DNA from: Bacteroidota bacterium
GTDB lineage: Bacteria > Bacteroidota > Bacteroidia > Bacteroidales > FEN-979
DNA: 43,416 nucleotides
Reading direction: 5' to 3'
NCBI GenBank assembly: GCA_026391775.1
Contig: JAPLDK010000036.1
Location: 1 to 43,416 of the forward strand
Shown piece after piece: positions 18,603-27,436 of the stretch. Each line of letters opens with the position of its first letter. Positions within the stretch are counted from its first letter, which is position 1. The notes beneath the pieces are model-generated. The model was given only the letters and a program-made list of their open reading frames with translations, did not search any database and was not told the DNA's origin. Position numbers and translations under genes: made by a program.

Positions 18603-19124
18603 ATGCCTCTCAGGAACCGGATTGACAATAAAAAAGGAAAAATTCCAGATCCGGCTTTCATACTGGAAAAGATCCGGCATTTCTGCAGTTACCGGGAACG
18701 CAGCGAGAAAGAAACTGAGCTAAAACTGAAGGCCATGCAGCTTCCCACGGCCGGGATCAGAGGCATTATCGTCCAGCTCCGGGAAGAGGGATTTATCAGC
18801 GACGAGCGTTTTGCCCGGGCTTTTGTGAGGGGGAAATGGAGGGTAAACCGATGGGGAATGAAAAGGATCACTTTCGAACTAAGGTCAAAGAGGATTCCCG
18901 AAAAACTTATAAGCCTTGCCCTAATGGAGATCGACGAGGATGCCTACAGGGAGGTCCTTGAAAGAGTGATCTGGAAAAAGGCTTTGGAGATTCGTCCAAA
19001 ACTGAAAGAAGAAAATAATTCCGGAAATATCTTGAATTTCCGGGATAAATTATTCAATTTTGCATTAGGGAAAGGTTATGAATCTGACCTTATCCGGGAA
19101 ATACTTGATGAATTAAAGATCTGA
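18603..19124 (+). CDS. recX: RecX, regulatory protein for RecA
   Basis: Binds RecA filaments and modulates recombination and SOS activity. The 173-residue protein is made of three-helix repeats, as in the family: the FILEKIRHFCSYRERSE...ELKLKAM repeat, then REEGFISDERFARAFVRGKWRVNRWGMKRITFELRSKRIPEKLI, which carries the signature DxxFAxxFvrxr...G..ri..EL. The last repeat ends with GKGYESDLIREILDEL. recA is not nearby. The TGA stop is one base before the prfB ATG, so the two genes are translated from one message. Confidence 0.93.
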   Translation: MPLRNRIDNKKGKIPDPAFILEKIRHFCSYRERSEKETELKLKAMQLPTAGIRGIIVQLREEGFISDERFARAFVRGKWRVNRWGMKRITFELRSKRIPEKLISLALMEIDEDAYREVLERVIWKKALEIRPKLKEENNSGNILNFRDKLFNFALGKGYESDLIREILDELKI

Positions 19125-19125
19125 T

Positions 19126-20215
19126 ATGCTTAGCCAGGAACAACTGAAAGATCTCCAAACAAGGCTAGATGCCTTGAGGAGGTTCCTTTGACGTCGAAAA
19201 GAAACTCACCCTGATCGAAGAAGAAGAAAAACTTACCGAGGCGCCCGATTTCTGGAACAATCCGAAAGCCGCGGAGCAGGTTCTGAGATCAATACGCGAT
19301 AGAAAGATCTGGACCGACGCTTATAATAACGGCCTGGCAAGTTATATGGACCTGATGATCCTCTGGGATTTTTATTCCCAGGGCGAAGGCAGCGAAGATG
19401 ATCTCGATAAACAGTTTAAAGATACTCTTACAATCATTGAGGACCTTGAATTCCGCAATATGCTCAGCGGTGAGGAGGACAGGTTGGGCGCCATAGTCCA
19501 GATCAATTCGGGCGCAGGCGGGACCGAAAGCCAGGACTGGGCACAGATGTTGATGCGCATGTACCTCCGTTATGCAGAAAGGAATAAATTTAAAGTCAAG
19601 GAACTTGATTTCCAGGAGGGCGATGTTGCTGGGATCAAACAGGTTACCCTTGAAATTGAAGGGGACTATGCCTATGGTTACCTGAAAGGGGAAAATGGGG
19701 TGCACCGGCTTGTCCGCCTTTCTCCTTTCGACTCCAACCATAAGCGGCATACGTCTTTTGCCTCGGTGTATGCTTATCCTATTATCGATGATGATATCGT
19801 GATAGAAATCAATCCCTCGGATATATCCTGGGATACATTCCGCAGCAGCGGTCCGGGAGGACAGAATGTGAACAAGGTTGAGACAGCTGTCAGGCTCAAG
19901 CATGAACCTACAGGTATTATTATAGAGTGCCAGGAAACCCGCTCCCAGGGGCAGAACCGGGAAAAAGCCCTGAAAATGCTGAAATCGCAGTTATATGAAA
20001 TCGAGCTCAGAAAAAAGAGGGAGAAAATTGCAGTAATCGAAAGCGGAAAAAAGCGAATTGAATGGGGATCACAGATCAGGTCCTATGTGCTGCATCCGTA
20101 TAAAATGGTTAAAGACCTTAGGACCTCGTATGAGACTTCCGACACCCAGGGGGTGCTTGACGGGGACCTGACGGAGTTTATTAAAGCGTATCTGATGGAG
20201 TATGGGAATTCGTAA
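19126..20215 (+). CDS. prfB: Peptide chain release factor 2, with programmed +1 frameshift
   Basis: Recognises UAA and UGA stop codons and triggers peptide release on the ribosome. Translation starts at ATG 19126, reads 21 codons and meets TGA at 19189-19191; a +1 shift on CTT-T continues in the main frame from GAC at 19190. The joined protein has 362 residues, close to the 365 of E. coli RF2. The stop-recognition tripeptide SPF lies at 199-201 ([15 protein letters not shown]) and the catalytic GGQ at 244-246 ([11 protein letters not shown]). Frame-naive gene callers would report only the part from about 19346. Expression is self-regulated: low RF2 slows termination at the UGA and favours the shift. 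Co-transcribed with recX. Confidence 0.96.
19177..19192 (+). promoter_or_regulatory. prfB programmed frameshift signal
   Basis: AGGAGG (19177-19182), three spacer bases TTC, then CTTTGAC. This has the same geometry as the E. coli prfB site AGGGGG-TAT-CTT-TGA-C: an internal Shine-Dalgarno pairing with 16S rRNA pushes the ribosome +1 on the slippery CTT followed by UGA-C. Confidence 0.95.
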
Positions 20216-20227
20216 TAAACCTGATCG

Positions 20228-20256
20228 CTGGATATCCAGGATCGGCGCGTAGCGCC
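20228..20256 (+). terminator. Palindrome and hairpin downstream of prfB
   Basis: A 12-bp perfect palindrome CTGGATATCCAG (20228-20239) is followed by GGCGC-gta-GCGCC (20244-20256) and then TTATCCC. The second hairpin could be a weak terminator after prfB; there is no good T-run. Confidence 0.35.
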
Positions 20257-20307
20257 TTATCCCGCATTGGTAAAGCGCAACAATCTTCATGAAAAAAACA
20301 AACAACA

Positions 20308-20652
20308 ATGATCAAAATCTACCATAATTCCCAGTGTAAAAAATCCCGGGCCGGGCTGGAATACCTGAAAAATAAGGGCATCGAATTTGAGATCGTGGAA
20401 TACATGAAAGACCCGCCCACTGAAGAAGAGTTTGAAAAGCTCCTGATGAAACTTAATGCAAAACCGGAGGAGATGGTCCGCATCCAGGAAGATTATTTTA
20501 AGAAAAAACTGAAAGGAAAGAAATTCCTTGAACATGAATGGATCAAAATAATAGTACAGAATCCGAGACTCCTGAAAAGGCCGATCGTGGAGGCTCAATA
20601 CAAGGCTGTATGGGGCGATCCGGTGGAAAATATTGATCTGGTAATTAAATAG
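20308..20652 (+). CDS. ArsC-family thiol reductase
   Basis: Small cytoplasmic protein of 114 residues with the ArsC/Spx thioredoxin-like fold. The active-site cysteine is C10 in YHNSQCKKSR, as in glutaredoxin-coupled arsenate reductases; the second position is serine (CxxS). The NPRLLKRPIV segment provides conserved arginines of the substrate pocket. No arsenic efflux or ArsR genes are nearby, so a housekeeping role like that of E. coli YfgD is as likely as true arsenate reduction. It sits 92 bases after prfB and ends before a short tandem repeat. Confidence 0.85.
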   Translation: MIKIYHNSQCKKSRAGLEYLKNKGIEFEIVEYMKDPPTEEEFEKLLMKLNAKPEEMVRIQEDYFKKKLKGKKFLEHEWIKIIVQNPRLLKRPIVEAQYKAVWGDPVENIDLVIK

Positions 20653-20653
20653 A

Positions 20654-20685
20654 TGCGGGATACAGGATGCAGGATGCGGGATATC
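20654..20685 (+). repeat. Intergenic heptanucleotide tandem repeat
   Basis: Four 7-base units TGCGGGA, TACAGGA, TGCAGGA, TGCGGGA and a partial TATC lie directly after the ArsC-like stop codon. The consensus TRCRGGA is degenerate, as in an old tandem array. It resembles the repeat inside the gene at 28526 when both are read in the same rotation (TRCNGRA). Confidence 0.75.
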
Positions 20686-20752
20686 TTGCATCATGCATTT
20701 AATGTTTTAAAACCAATTGAAAAACCAACAACCAAACAATAAACTCCGGATT

Positions 20753-22147
20753 ATGAAAACACGCATTGAAAAGGACACCATGGGCCCCATAGAGGTTCCT
20801 ATGGAAAAGTATTGGGGAGCACAGACCCAGAGATCAATGACCAATTTCAAGATTGGTGAACCCGCATCCATGCCCAAAGAAGTGATCAGGGCCATGACCA
20901 TCCTCAAGAAAGCAGCGGCGATGGTCAACAATGACCTGAAAGTCCTTCCGGAGGACAAAATGAAGCTTATCGTTGCAGTTTGTGACGAGATCCTTGAAGG
21001 CAAGCTTGACGACCAGTTCCCGCTTGTGATATGGCAAACCGGTTCAGGCACCCAGACCAATATGAACGTGAACGAGGTGGTCGCCAACCGGGCTCATGTG
21101 CTCAGCGGGGGCACGCTGGGCGAAGGCAAAACAGTTGTCCACCCAAATGATGATGTAAATAAATCCCAGTCATCCAACGACACTTTCCCTGCTGCGATGA
21201 GTATCGCGGCTTATGAAATGGTCATAAAAACTACCATTCCGGGCGTGGAACTGCTCATGAACACCCTGGCAAAAAAATCTGAAGAATTCAAAGACATTGT
21301 TAAAACAGGCCGCACCCATCTTATGGATGCAACGCCCCTAACCCTTGGACAGGAATTCTCGGGCTATGTATCCCAGCTCGATCACGGGATAAAAGCCCTT
21401 AGAAACACCCTGCCCCATCTTTCCGAGCTGGCGCTTGGTGGGACGGCAGTAGGCACCGGCCTGAACGCCCCCAAAGGGTACGATGTGCTTGTTGCTAAAA
21501 AGATTGCCGGGATCACAGGCCTGCCTTTTATCACTGCTCCTAATAAATTCGAATCCCTTTCAGCCCACGACGCCTGTGTGGAAACATCAGGCGCCCTGAA
21601 AACCCTTGCAGTAAGCCTGATGCATATTGCAAGTAACATCCGCCTTTCTGCATCCGGACCCCGTTGCGGTATTTGCGAGCTCATGCTACCCGAAAACGAA
21701 CCGGGTTCAAGCATTATGCCGGGAAAAGTCAACCCGACCCAGCCCGAAGCCATGACTATGGTCTGCGCACAGGTCCTCGGGAACGATGTGGCTGTGAATA
21801 TCGGCGGCATCAGCGGGCATTTCCAGCTGAACGTATTCAAACCCCTTATCATTTCCAACCTGCTTTTATCGGCCCGTCTGATCGGCGATGCCTGTGTTTC
21901 GTTCAACGACAACTGCGCTGTGGGAATCCAGCCAAACCTCCCTGCCATCAACAGGAACCTTGAAAACAGCCTGATGCTGGTTACGGCGCTTAACCCTCAT
22001 ATTGGTTATGATAACTCCGCCAAAATTGCAAAGAAAGCACATAAAGAGAATAAGACTCTCCGCGAAGCCACGCTGGAACTGGGCCTGATGAGTGATGAGG
22101 ACTTCACTAAAATCGTTGATCCCAAAAAGATGACCGGGCCGAAATAA
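20753..22147 (+). CDS. fumC: Class II fumarate hydratase
   Basis: Iron-independent TCA cycle enzyme that interconverts fumarate and malate; cytoplasmic homotetramer. The ATG at 20753 gives 464 residues (E. coli FumC 467) and starts at the conserved [13 protein letters not shown]; an ATG 12 codons upstream adds an untypical head. Substrate-site motifs are [13 protein letters not shown], the SSND loop ([12 protein letters not shown]), [16 protein letters not shown] and the mobile signature loop [13 protein letters not shown] with catalytic serine near 319. Distinguished from aspartase and argininosuccinate lyase by close match to FumC throughout. Preceded by about 100 bases that hold the 7-base repeat. 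Confidence 0.96.
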   Translation: MKTRIEKDTMGPIEVPMEKYWGAQTQRSMTNFKIGEPASMPKEVIRAMTILKKAAAMVNNDLKVLPEDKMKLIVAVCDEILEGKLDDQFPLVIWQTGSGTQTNMNVNEVVANRAHVLSGGTLGEGKTVVHPNDDVNKSQSSNDTFPAAMSIAAYEMVIKTTIPGVELLMNTLAKKSEEFKDIVKTGRTHLMDATPLTLGQEFSGYVSQLDHGIKALRNTLPHLSELALGGTAVGTGLNAPKGYDVLVAKKIAGITGLPFITAPNKFESLSAHDACVETSGALKTLAVSLMHIASNIRLSASGPRCGICELMLPENEPGSSIMPGKVNPTQPEAMTMVCAQVLGNDVAVNIGGISGHFQLNVFKPLIISNLLLSARLIGDACVSFNDNCAVGIQPNLPAINRNLENSLMLVTALNPHIGYDNSAKIAKKAHKENKTLREATLELGLMSDEDFTKIVDPKKMTGPK

Positions 22148-22165
22148 GGCTTGTCTGAAATAAAA

Positions 22166-23068
22166 TCAATTATCAGGGATCCCCTTGGATCGGAGCAGTT
22201 TTTTGATCTCCGGCATCATTCTTTGAGCGGCAATATAACCCGAATCAAAAACCTGCTGGTTGTTTTTTGAGCTCATCATCGACATTTTTCTCAGGTCAGG
22301 AGTGATCACGATATCGGCAAAGGCCAGCTTGGCCTTTTTGTTCTCGCCAAGTGCAAGGAGCAATGATTTGTAAAGGACCTTCAGGAAATTATCCACACTT
22401 TCCAGGCTGTCGATGTTCGCCATGATATCAACCGCAATTACAACATCTGCTTTATATGAACGGCAGATGTCGGCCGGGATATTGTCCAGTATTCCCCCGT
22501 CGACAAGCGTCATACCATACATCTTTACCGGTTCAAAGATCACGGGGATTGCACATGAAGCATTCACAGAGGGTGCAATCGGACCGGCAGCCAAAGGAAC
22601 AGTCTTCCCTTCGAGCAGGTCGGTAGCGACTGCAACAAAAGGGATCTTCGTGTCCTCGATATCGTAAGAAGTACAATGATCGGAAACATACTTCTGAAGC
22701 TTTTTTCCCGATACAAAGCCGATTTTCGACCTGATCAGTGAAAAGTCAAAGACTGTGGATGACTTGGCCTCCATGACCAGTGGTATAAGCTTTTCCGCAT
22801 CCGGGTTATCGCAATACAAGGCTCCAACCAGACTTCCCGCGCTGGTCCCTACAATTAAATCAATGGGGATCTTGTTCTCTTCAAGTGCTTTCAGCACACC
22901 TACATGGGCTGCACCGTGAAAGGCGCCGCCACCGAGTGCCAGGGCTACCCTGGGGCGTGCCTTAATTTTCCTGGCGGGTGGCATTGTTTGCGGATTTTTA
23001 ACTATCATAAACTTTTCGCTGCATGATAACAGGAATATCATTAAAAAAATACTTGCTGTAGTTTTCAT
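22166..23068 (-). CDS. Patatin-like phospholipase lipoprotein
   Basis: Predicted lipid acyl hydrolase of the RssA/NTE-like patatin group, 300 residues, anchored as a lipoprotein: signal MKTTASIFLMIFLLSC with lipidated C16. The catalytic dyad is S76 in GTSAGS and D190 in VDGG. The oxyanion loop reads GGGAFHG (46-52), with histidine where arginine or lysine is usual. It is last in a four-gene minus-strand run and follows the GT39 gene by 26 bases, which suggests envelope lipids as substrates. Located in the periplasm, on the inner or outer membrane; there is no acidic surface-export signal after the cysteine. Confidence 0.9.
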   Translation of the reverse strand: MKTTASIFLMIFLLSCSEKFMIVKNPQTMPPARKIKARPRVALALGGGAFHGAAHVGVLKALEENKIPIDLIVGTSAGSLVGALYCDNPDAEKLIPLVMEAKSSTVFDFSLIRSKIGFVSGKKLQKYVSDHCTSYDIEDTKIPFVAVATDLLEGKTVPLAAGPIAPSVNASCAIPVIFEPVKMYGMTLVDGGILDNIPADICRSYKADVVIAVDIMANIDSLESVDNFLKVLYKSLLLALGENKKAKLAFADIVITPDLRKMSMMSSKNNQQVFDSGYIAAQRMMPEIKKLLRSKGIPDN

Positions 23069-23094
23069 ATCTTGACATCTGGCTATACTCCCGG

Positions 23095-24891
23095 CTAATT
23101 CCCGTTATCCTTCAGTATCCTGATCTCTTTCAGGGAGTCTTTTTTCAGGTTTGAGTTTATGTCAAGCATATCCTTATGATCCTCCATCATCTTTTTTGCC
23201 TCCTGCTGGATCATATCTGTCAATGAAATTCCCTTGTCCCTGGCTCTCTTCTGAAGTATCTCCATCCAGTCGGGGTTGTTCCTGATCTGCCTGATAAAAT
23301 AAGCAACTGTGTCGATCCTGCCGGAGGTTTTTGTGCTGTCGTGGGGAGTGAAGCATAAATCCTGTTTGAGATTGATCAGTTTATAAATATATGCCTTGCG
23401 GATGGTGTCATGGCCGCGGATAATTGAAATGGTATCCGAAGGGAGCACCAGCTCAAACAAGTTTCCGTACAGGCTAACCGGGTCTTCGTAATCATCGCTC
23501 AGGGCAATATACCAGGCATCGGCATTTTTTTTCATATCTCCTCTGATGCGGTTTATCCACTGATACTTATGTATCCGTTCCAGGCTGCCCAGGGCATACA
23601 CTTTTCGACCGGCAGGGCGTGCAACATAATAGTCGAAATTGGCCGCGGGGAACCAGCGGAAAGTAAAAACGGGAGATCCTTTGTCCATCAGGTAATGCTC
23701 TTCATCCCAGGCCGCCATGGGAGCAAACTTTTCGCCCAGCTGCTGCCAACCCCAGAGATCAGCCGAAACATCTTCCACTTTCCATTTCTTTAATGGAACC
23801 CATCCGTACCTGATCTGTGTTACTGCAAGTGAAACCACTGCTAACATAAAAATCAGGGAAATAGCAACGGGCCAGGGGATTAGACTCAGCCTCTTTTTTT
23901 CTGATGAAGGTGTTGCAAGCCACGAAGCAGCGATCAGGATAAAACCGATATATGCCGGGCCTGTCCAATGTGGCAAAGTCGAACGGAAAAGTGAAAAAGA
24001 AACGAAAACCAGCCATAAGGGAAGACTCATCCATAAGATCAGGCGGCGGTAAGACTTTTCAAGAATTTCTTTTCCCCTGAACAGGGAAATGAAAGCGAGG
24101 ATGATCAGAATGATATTTACCGGGTTATTGTAAAAGAGTTGCCCAACAATCTCAGTAAGGAAATACTGCGGTTGTATACCCGATTGAGTAATTCCTACCC
24201 GGTTTTCATGGAATGTGAAACTGATATAATTGTTGTTGGAGTTCCAGAAAACAACCGGCATGAAAAGTAAAACAGCCATCAGTAAGGCGATCCAGGTTTC
24301 CTTTGCCAGCAACCACTTTCGGTTGCTGAAAAGAATGAACATCCCTGCACCAAAAATTAAAAACACCGAATGGTATTTAGAAAGCAATGCCAGACCTATG
24401 CTTAATCCGGCAAAAAACAGATAAGCCCTGCTTTGCGCTGAGAGTGATTCATCGGGCAGGGAACAAATCAAAAGGTACATACTTAAAAGCCAGAAAAAGA
24501 CCTGGGGTGTGTCGGGCAGGATGAAAGTCCCCACAAGGATAAAACCATAAAAAGAAGCGGTAAAAAGGAAAGCGGCATAAAGCCCTGCGGCTGCACTTTT
24601 GATCTTTTTCCCTATTAAGAATATCATCCAGGTTGAGGCCGTTCCAAGTACCACTGATCCAAGCCGAAGGAAAATCTCACTGTCGAACCTCAGGTTAAGG
24701 GTAAAAAGCTGGATCACCAATCCGACCATAGGCGGATGGTCAAAATGGCTCATGTCGGGGAATTTAGCATAAGTCCAGTAATACACTTCGTCATTACCCA
24801 GCTCAATGGCGCCAGCGATCAAAGCCCTGATCACTGCCGATAATACCAGCAGGATCCCTAATGCCCAATATATTTTTCGGTTCGACGGCAT
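23095..24891 (-). CDS. GT39-family membrane glycosyltransferase (ArnT/PMT-like)
   Basis: Polytopic inner-membrane glycosyltransferase of 598 residues that would use a polyprenyl-phosphate sugar and act on the periplasmic face. The N-terminal GT39 signature is clear: ELGNDEVYYWTYA with the acidic pair D34-E35 in the first outer loop, followed by FDHPPMVG (50-57). About ten hydrophobic segments run to about residue 355. The remaining 240 residues form a soluble periplasmic domain, and the last 60 are charged, with an unusual KKMMEDHKDMLDINSNLKK tail. It starts 1 base before the PHP gene stop, so the two are translationally linked. Acceptor unknown: lipid A, another lipid or protein. Confidence 0.9.
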   Translation of the reverse strand: MPSNRKIYWALGILLVLSAVIRALIAGAIELGNDEVYYWTYAKFPDMSHFDHPPMVGLVIQLFTLNLRFDSEIFLRLGSVVLGTASTWMIFLIGKKIKSAAAGLYAAFLFTASFYGFILVGTFILPDTPQVFFWLLSMYLLICSLPDESLSAQSRAYLFFAGLSIGLALLSKYHSVFLIFGAGMFILFSNRKWLLAKETWIALLMAVLLFMPVVFWNSNNNYISFTFHENRVGITQSGIQPQYFLTEIVGQLFYNNPVNIILIILAFISLFRGKEILEKSYRRLILWMSLPLWLVFVSFSLFRSTLPHWTGPAYIGFILIAASWLATPSSEKKRLSLIPWPVAISLIFMLAVVSLAVTQIRYGWVPLKKWKVEDVSADLWGWQQLGEKFAPMAAWDEEHYLMDKGSPVFTFRWFPAANFDYYVARPAGRKVYALGSLERIHKYQWINRIRGDMKKNADAWYIALSDDYEDPVSLYGNLFELVLPSDTISIIRGHDTIRKAYIYKLINLKQDLCFTPHDSTKTSGRIDTVAYFIRQIRNNPDWMEILQKRARDKGISLTDMIQQEAKKMMEDHKDMLDINSNLKKDSLKEIRILKDNGN

Positions 24892-24892
24892 C

Positions 24893-26125
24893 TCAGCTAA
24901 GCTTTGATTTTCTGTTTTTTCCTATGCGCCAGATTGTCCAGAGAAGTGCAATCAACGAGCCAAATGTCATAAGACGAAATATCCAGGTCCGTGGCCAGTT
25001 TATTTCCGCTTTCAGGTCATTAACGGGCAATTTGCCACTGTATCGCAAAACAGGGTTCAGATAAATGATATCGCCGGGACCAATCGTAGGATGTGTATGG
25101 TGAGCAATAAACGTAATTTCCGTGCGAATATAGGTATCTTCCGGAACAAATTTATACCAGAGGCCGCAAGCACCGTAAACCGATTTCCTTATCCTGCCGT
25201 CCTGGCCGATGAACATGACCTTGAACACTTCCCCACTGACAGAAACTTTAAGCGTATCCCCCATCATCCTTACCGATCTAATATGAGGGATATTCCGGGC
25301 CCAGCCGGCCTTTTGTTCAAACGACCAGTTGTTACCCATATAAATTTCAACCCCGTATGCCCTGCCGCTCTTCAGCGATCTTATCATGGAATCCCCGCGA
25401 AGCAGCGGTGAATGAATATAGGTCGCGCAACGCTGGATCTGATAAGGATCCTCTATATTATGGGCATCGTCATCGGCCAGTATCCATGCAATATGTCCAG
25501 AAGAAAGAGCAGCATCCCATTGTGGAATCGACCTCCAGTTGTTATCGAGGACCTCCAGCATGTCGTAATTTGAAAGATATTTCATATCCCTCAGGGAATA
25601 CCCTCCTTCCCAGTCGGGATGGGCAATGGCAACAATATCGCTCTGGGGCCTCAGCAGGTTGAGGATATGCTGTTTCTGGCTAAGGCTCTGGACAAGCGAA
25701 TAATCCAGCCAGAGAACCTCTCTCGCCCCGATCAGCATCTGATGCTTTTTCCTTATTCCAAAACCATGCTCATACACCGGGACATAAAAGGCCGAATCCT
25801 TAAACAGGGTCGAGATGCTCTGGTAGTTCGATATTTCGGGAGCATCATAATTCATCCTTTTATAAACCCGGTATAACTCCTGTGGGGTATTGTTGCGGCC
25901 TGCAGTAAGCCCCCACCACTCCTTCACGTGAAAGTGAAAGTTGCTTTTTCGCCAACCGCTGCTGTCAAGGCTCTGGTAAGGATTGAAAAATTTATCGCCG
26001 GAAAATGGTTCTGGCTCGGGGAAATCGTAAACAGGTGCCCAGAAACACAATATCAATTCGAATCCTAAAAACAACAACGTGAAATAAACCAGCCAGCGGA
26101 ATAGCCTTCCTGCGATCTTCTTCAT
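24893..26125 (-). CDS. Membrane-anchored PHP-domain metallohydrolase (CehA/McbA-like)
   Basis: Predicted metal-dependent phosphoesterase of 410 residues with one transmembrane helix at the N-terminus (12-30) and one at the C-terminus (about 383-402), so the catalytic domain faces the periplasm. PHP-type metal ligands are visible: H64 and H66 (NFHFHV), H120 (VYEHGF), H169 (AIAHPDW), and D218-D220 with H222 (ADDDAHN). The last 130 residues before the C-terminal helix look like a beta-sandwich, as in CehA/McbA-family proteins. It overlaps functionally with GT39: one base separates the genes. Substrate unknown; a phosphodiester of an envelope lipid or glycan is plausible. Confidence 0.8.
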   Translation of the reverse strand: MKKIAGRLFRWLVYFTLLFLGFELILCFWAPVYDFPEPEPFSGDKFFNPYQSLDSSGWRKSNFHFHVKEWWGLTAGRNNTPQELYRVYKRMNYDAPEISNYQSISTLFKDSAFYVPVYEHGFGIRKKHQMLIGAREVLWLDYSLVQSLSQKQHILNLLRPQSDIVAIAHPDWEGGYSLRDMKYLSNYDMLEVLDNNWRSIPQWDAALSSGHIAWILADDDAHNIEDPYQIQRCATYIHSPLLRGDSMIRSLKSGRAYGVEIYMGNNWSFEQKAGWARNIPHIRSVRMMGDTLKVSVSGEVFKVMFIGQDGRIRKSVYGACGLWYKFVPEDTYIRTEITFIAHHTHPTIGPGDIIYLNPVLRYSGKLPVNDLKAEINWPRTWIFRLMTFGSLIALLWTIWRIGKNRKSKLS

Positions 26126-26134
26126 ACTGCAAAG

Positions 26135-27397
26135 TTACAAGAAACTGATGAGAAGGCGAACATTCAGGAAGGTCACAATAGCGCCTATGAAAATCAGCAG
26201 AGCAGTGGTTCTTTTTTTGTTCACATGGTCGCCCATGACTTTAGCTGATGCAGTCAGGCGGATCTGTGTGAAGATTGTAAACGGCAGCTGAATGCTCAGT
26301 ATCATCTGTGAAATTATCAGTCCCTGGTAAGGATTGCTGATGACGAAGATGATGAGCACCGCAAGCACCAGGGAAACTATCACCCCCAGCCTTGAATGGC
26401 TGTCCTTGATATCATAGGGTTCTCCCCATATACCGGCGAGAATGGATCCTCCCGCCATTCCCGAAGTGATAGTTGAAGCCAATCCGGAAAACAGCAGGGC
26501 CACAGCAAAAACAATACATGCATGACTCCCCAGCAGCGGGCTGAGTATGCTTACCGCCTGCTGAAGCTCGCCGACCGGGGTTTTACTCATAAAAAATGTT
26601 GCGGCCGCCAGCATGATGATAGCACTGTTTATAGCCCATCCTATAATCATAGATAAGAGGGTGTCGAAAAATTCAAATTTGAGCTGCTTGCGGATGACAC
26701 TTTCGTTTTCGAGATTCCACTGCCGGCTTTGAATTATTTCGGAATGTAAAAAGAGGTTGTGGGGCATCACTACAGCGCCAAGCACACTCATGACAATGAT
26801 CATAGACCCCTGAGGGATGGAAGGATTCACCCAGCCTATCCCTGCTGCTACCCAGTCGATCTTCACCAGAGTGAGTTCATAAAGGAACGAAAGCCCTATT
26901 ATAGAAACAAATGCAATGATAAATTTCTCGATTTTACGGTAAGAATTTGTAAACAGCATGATCATGACAAAAACCAGGGTAAGCAGGGCTCCTGCCGGTA
27001 TAGGTACCTTGAACAGCATGTTAAGCGCAATGGCTGCACCCAGTATCTCAGCCAGGCTGGTTGAGACCGAGGCTCCCATTGCAGTCCAGAGGACCGATCT
27101 GGAAACCCATGGTCTCAGATGCTTGGTGGCAGCTTCCGACAGGCAAAGGCCGGTGGCTATTCCCAGGTGGGCAACATTATGCTGAAGGATGATGAGCATG
27201 AGAGTTGAAAGGCTAACCATCCAGAGCAGGGTATAACCATATTCCGAACCTGCTGCAATATTCGACGCCCAGTTGCCGGGATCAATGAACCCCACGGTCA
27301 CGAGCAAACCCGGGCCTATATAACGGAGAATATCGAGCCCCCCATAACCGGGCTTATGGTCCCGATTTCTGAGATCTTTGAGAAATTTATTCAGCAT
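26135..27397 (-). CDS. NRAMP-family divalent metal (Mn/Fe) transporter
   Basis: Proton-coupled importer of manganese or iron, 420 residues, with about 11 transmembrane helices. Metal ligands are present: D39 and N42 in the DPGNW motif of helix 1, and the A208-V-V-M211 motif of helix 6 in GAVVMPHNLFLHS. The methionine favours Mn2+, Fe2+ or Cd2+ over Mg2+. ATG 27397 is preferred to a TTG five codons upstream. It begins a tight minus-strand run with PHP, GT39 and patatin genes (9-base gap to PHP); the PHP enzyme would need metal, but a functional link is only inference. The promoter is shared or overlaps with that of the divergent GT4 gene. Confidence 0.93.
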   Translation of the reverse strand: MLNKFLKDLRNRDHKPGYGGLDILRYIGPGLLVTVGFIDPGNWASNIAAGSEYGYTLLWMVSLSTLMLIILQHNVAHLGIATGLCLSEAATKHLRPWVSRSVLWTAMGASVSTSLAEILGAAIALNMLFKVPIPAGALLTLVFVMIMLFTNSYRKIEKFIIAFVSIIGLSFLYELTLVKIDWVAAGIGWVNPSIPQGSMIIVMSVLGAVVMPHNLFLHSEIIQSRQWNLENESVIRKQLKFEFFDTLLSMIIGWAINSAIIMLAAATFFMSKTPVGELQQAVSILSPLLGSHACIVFAVALLFSGLASTITSGMAGGSILAGIWGEPYDIKDSHSRLGVIVSLVLAVLIIFVISNPYQGLIISQMILSIQLPFTIFTQIRLTASAKVMGDHVNKKRTTALLIFIGAIVTFLNVRLLISFL

Positions 27398-27436
27398 ACT
27401 TTGAAGAGGCAAGTTACGAATTTTGTAATTTGCGCC

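Noticed and set aside
19346-20215. prfB starting at ATG 19346
   Set aside because: It would lack the N-terminal domain; the upstream ATG, frameshift site and continuing RF2 sequence show the real start at 19126.
20287-20694. Minus-strand frame of 135 codons opposite the ArsC-like gene
   Set aside because: Its N-terminus is translated 7-base repeat and the rest is the shadow of the ArsC-like coding sequence.
27356-27436. Longer GT4 protein starting at ATG 27356
   Set aside because: It would run through the start of the NRAMP gene on the other strand and adds residues not seen in GT4 enzymes; GTG 27437 gives the conserved start.
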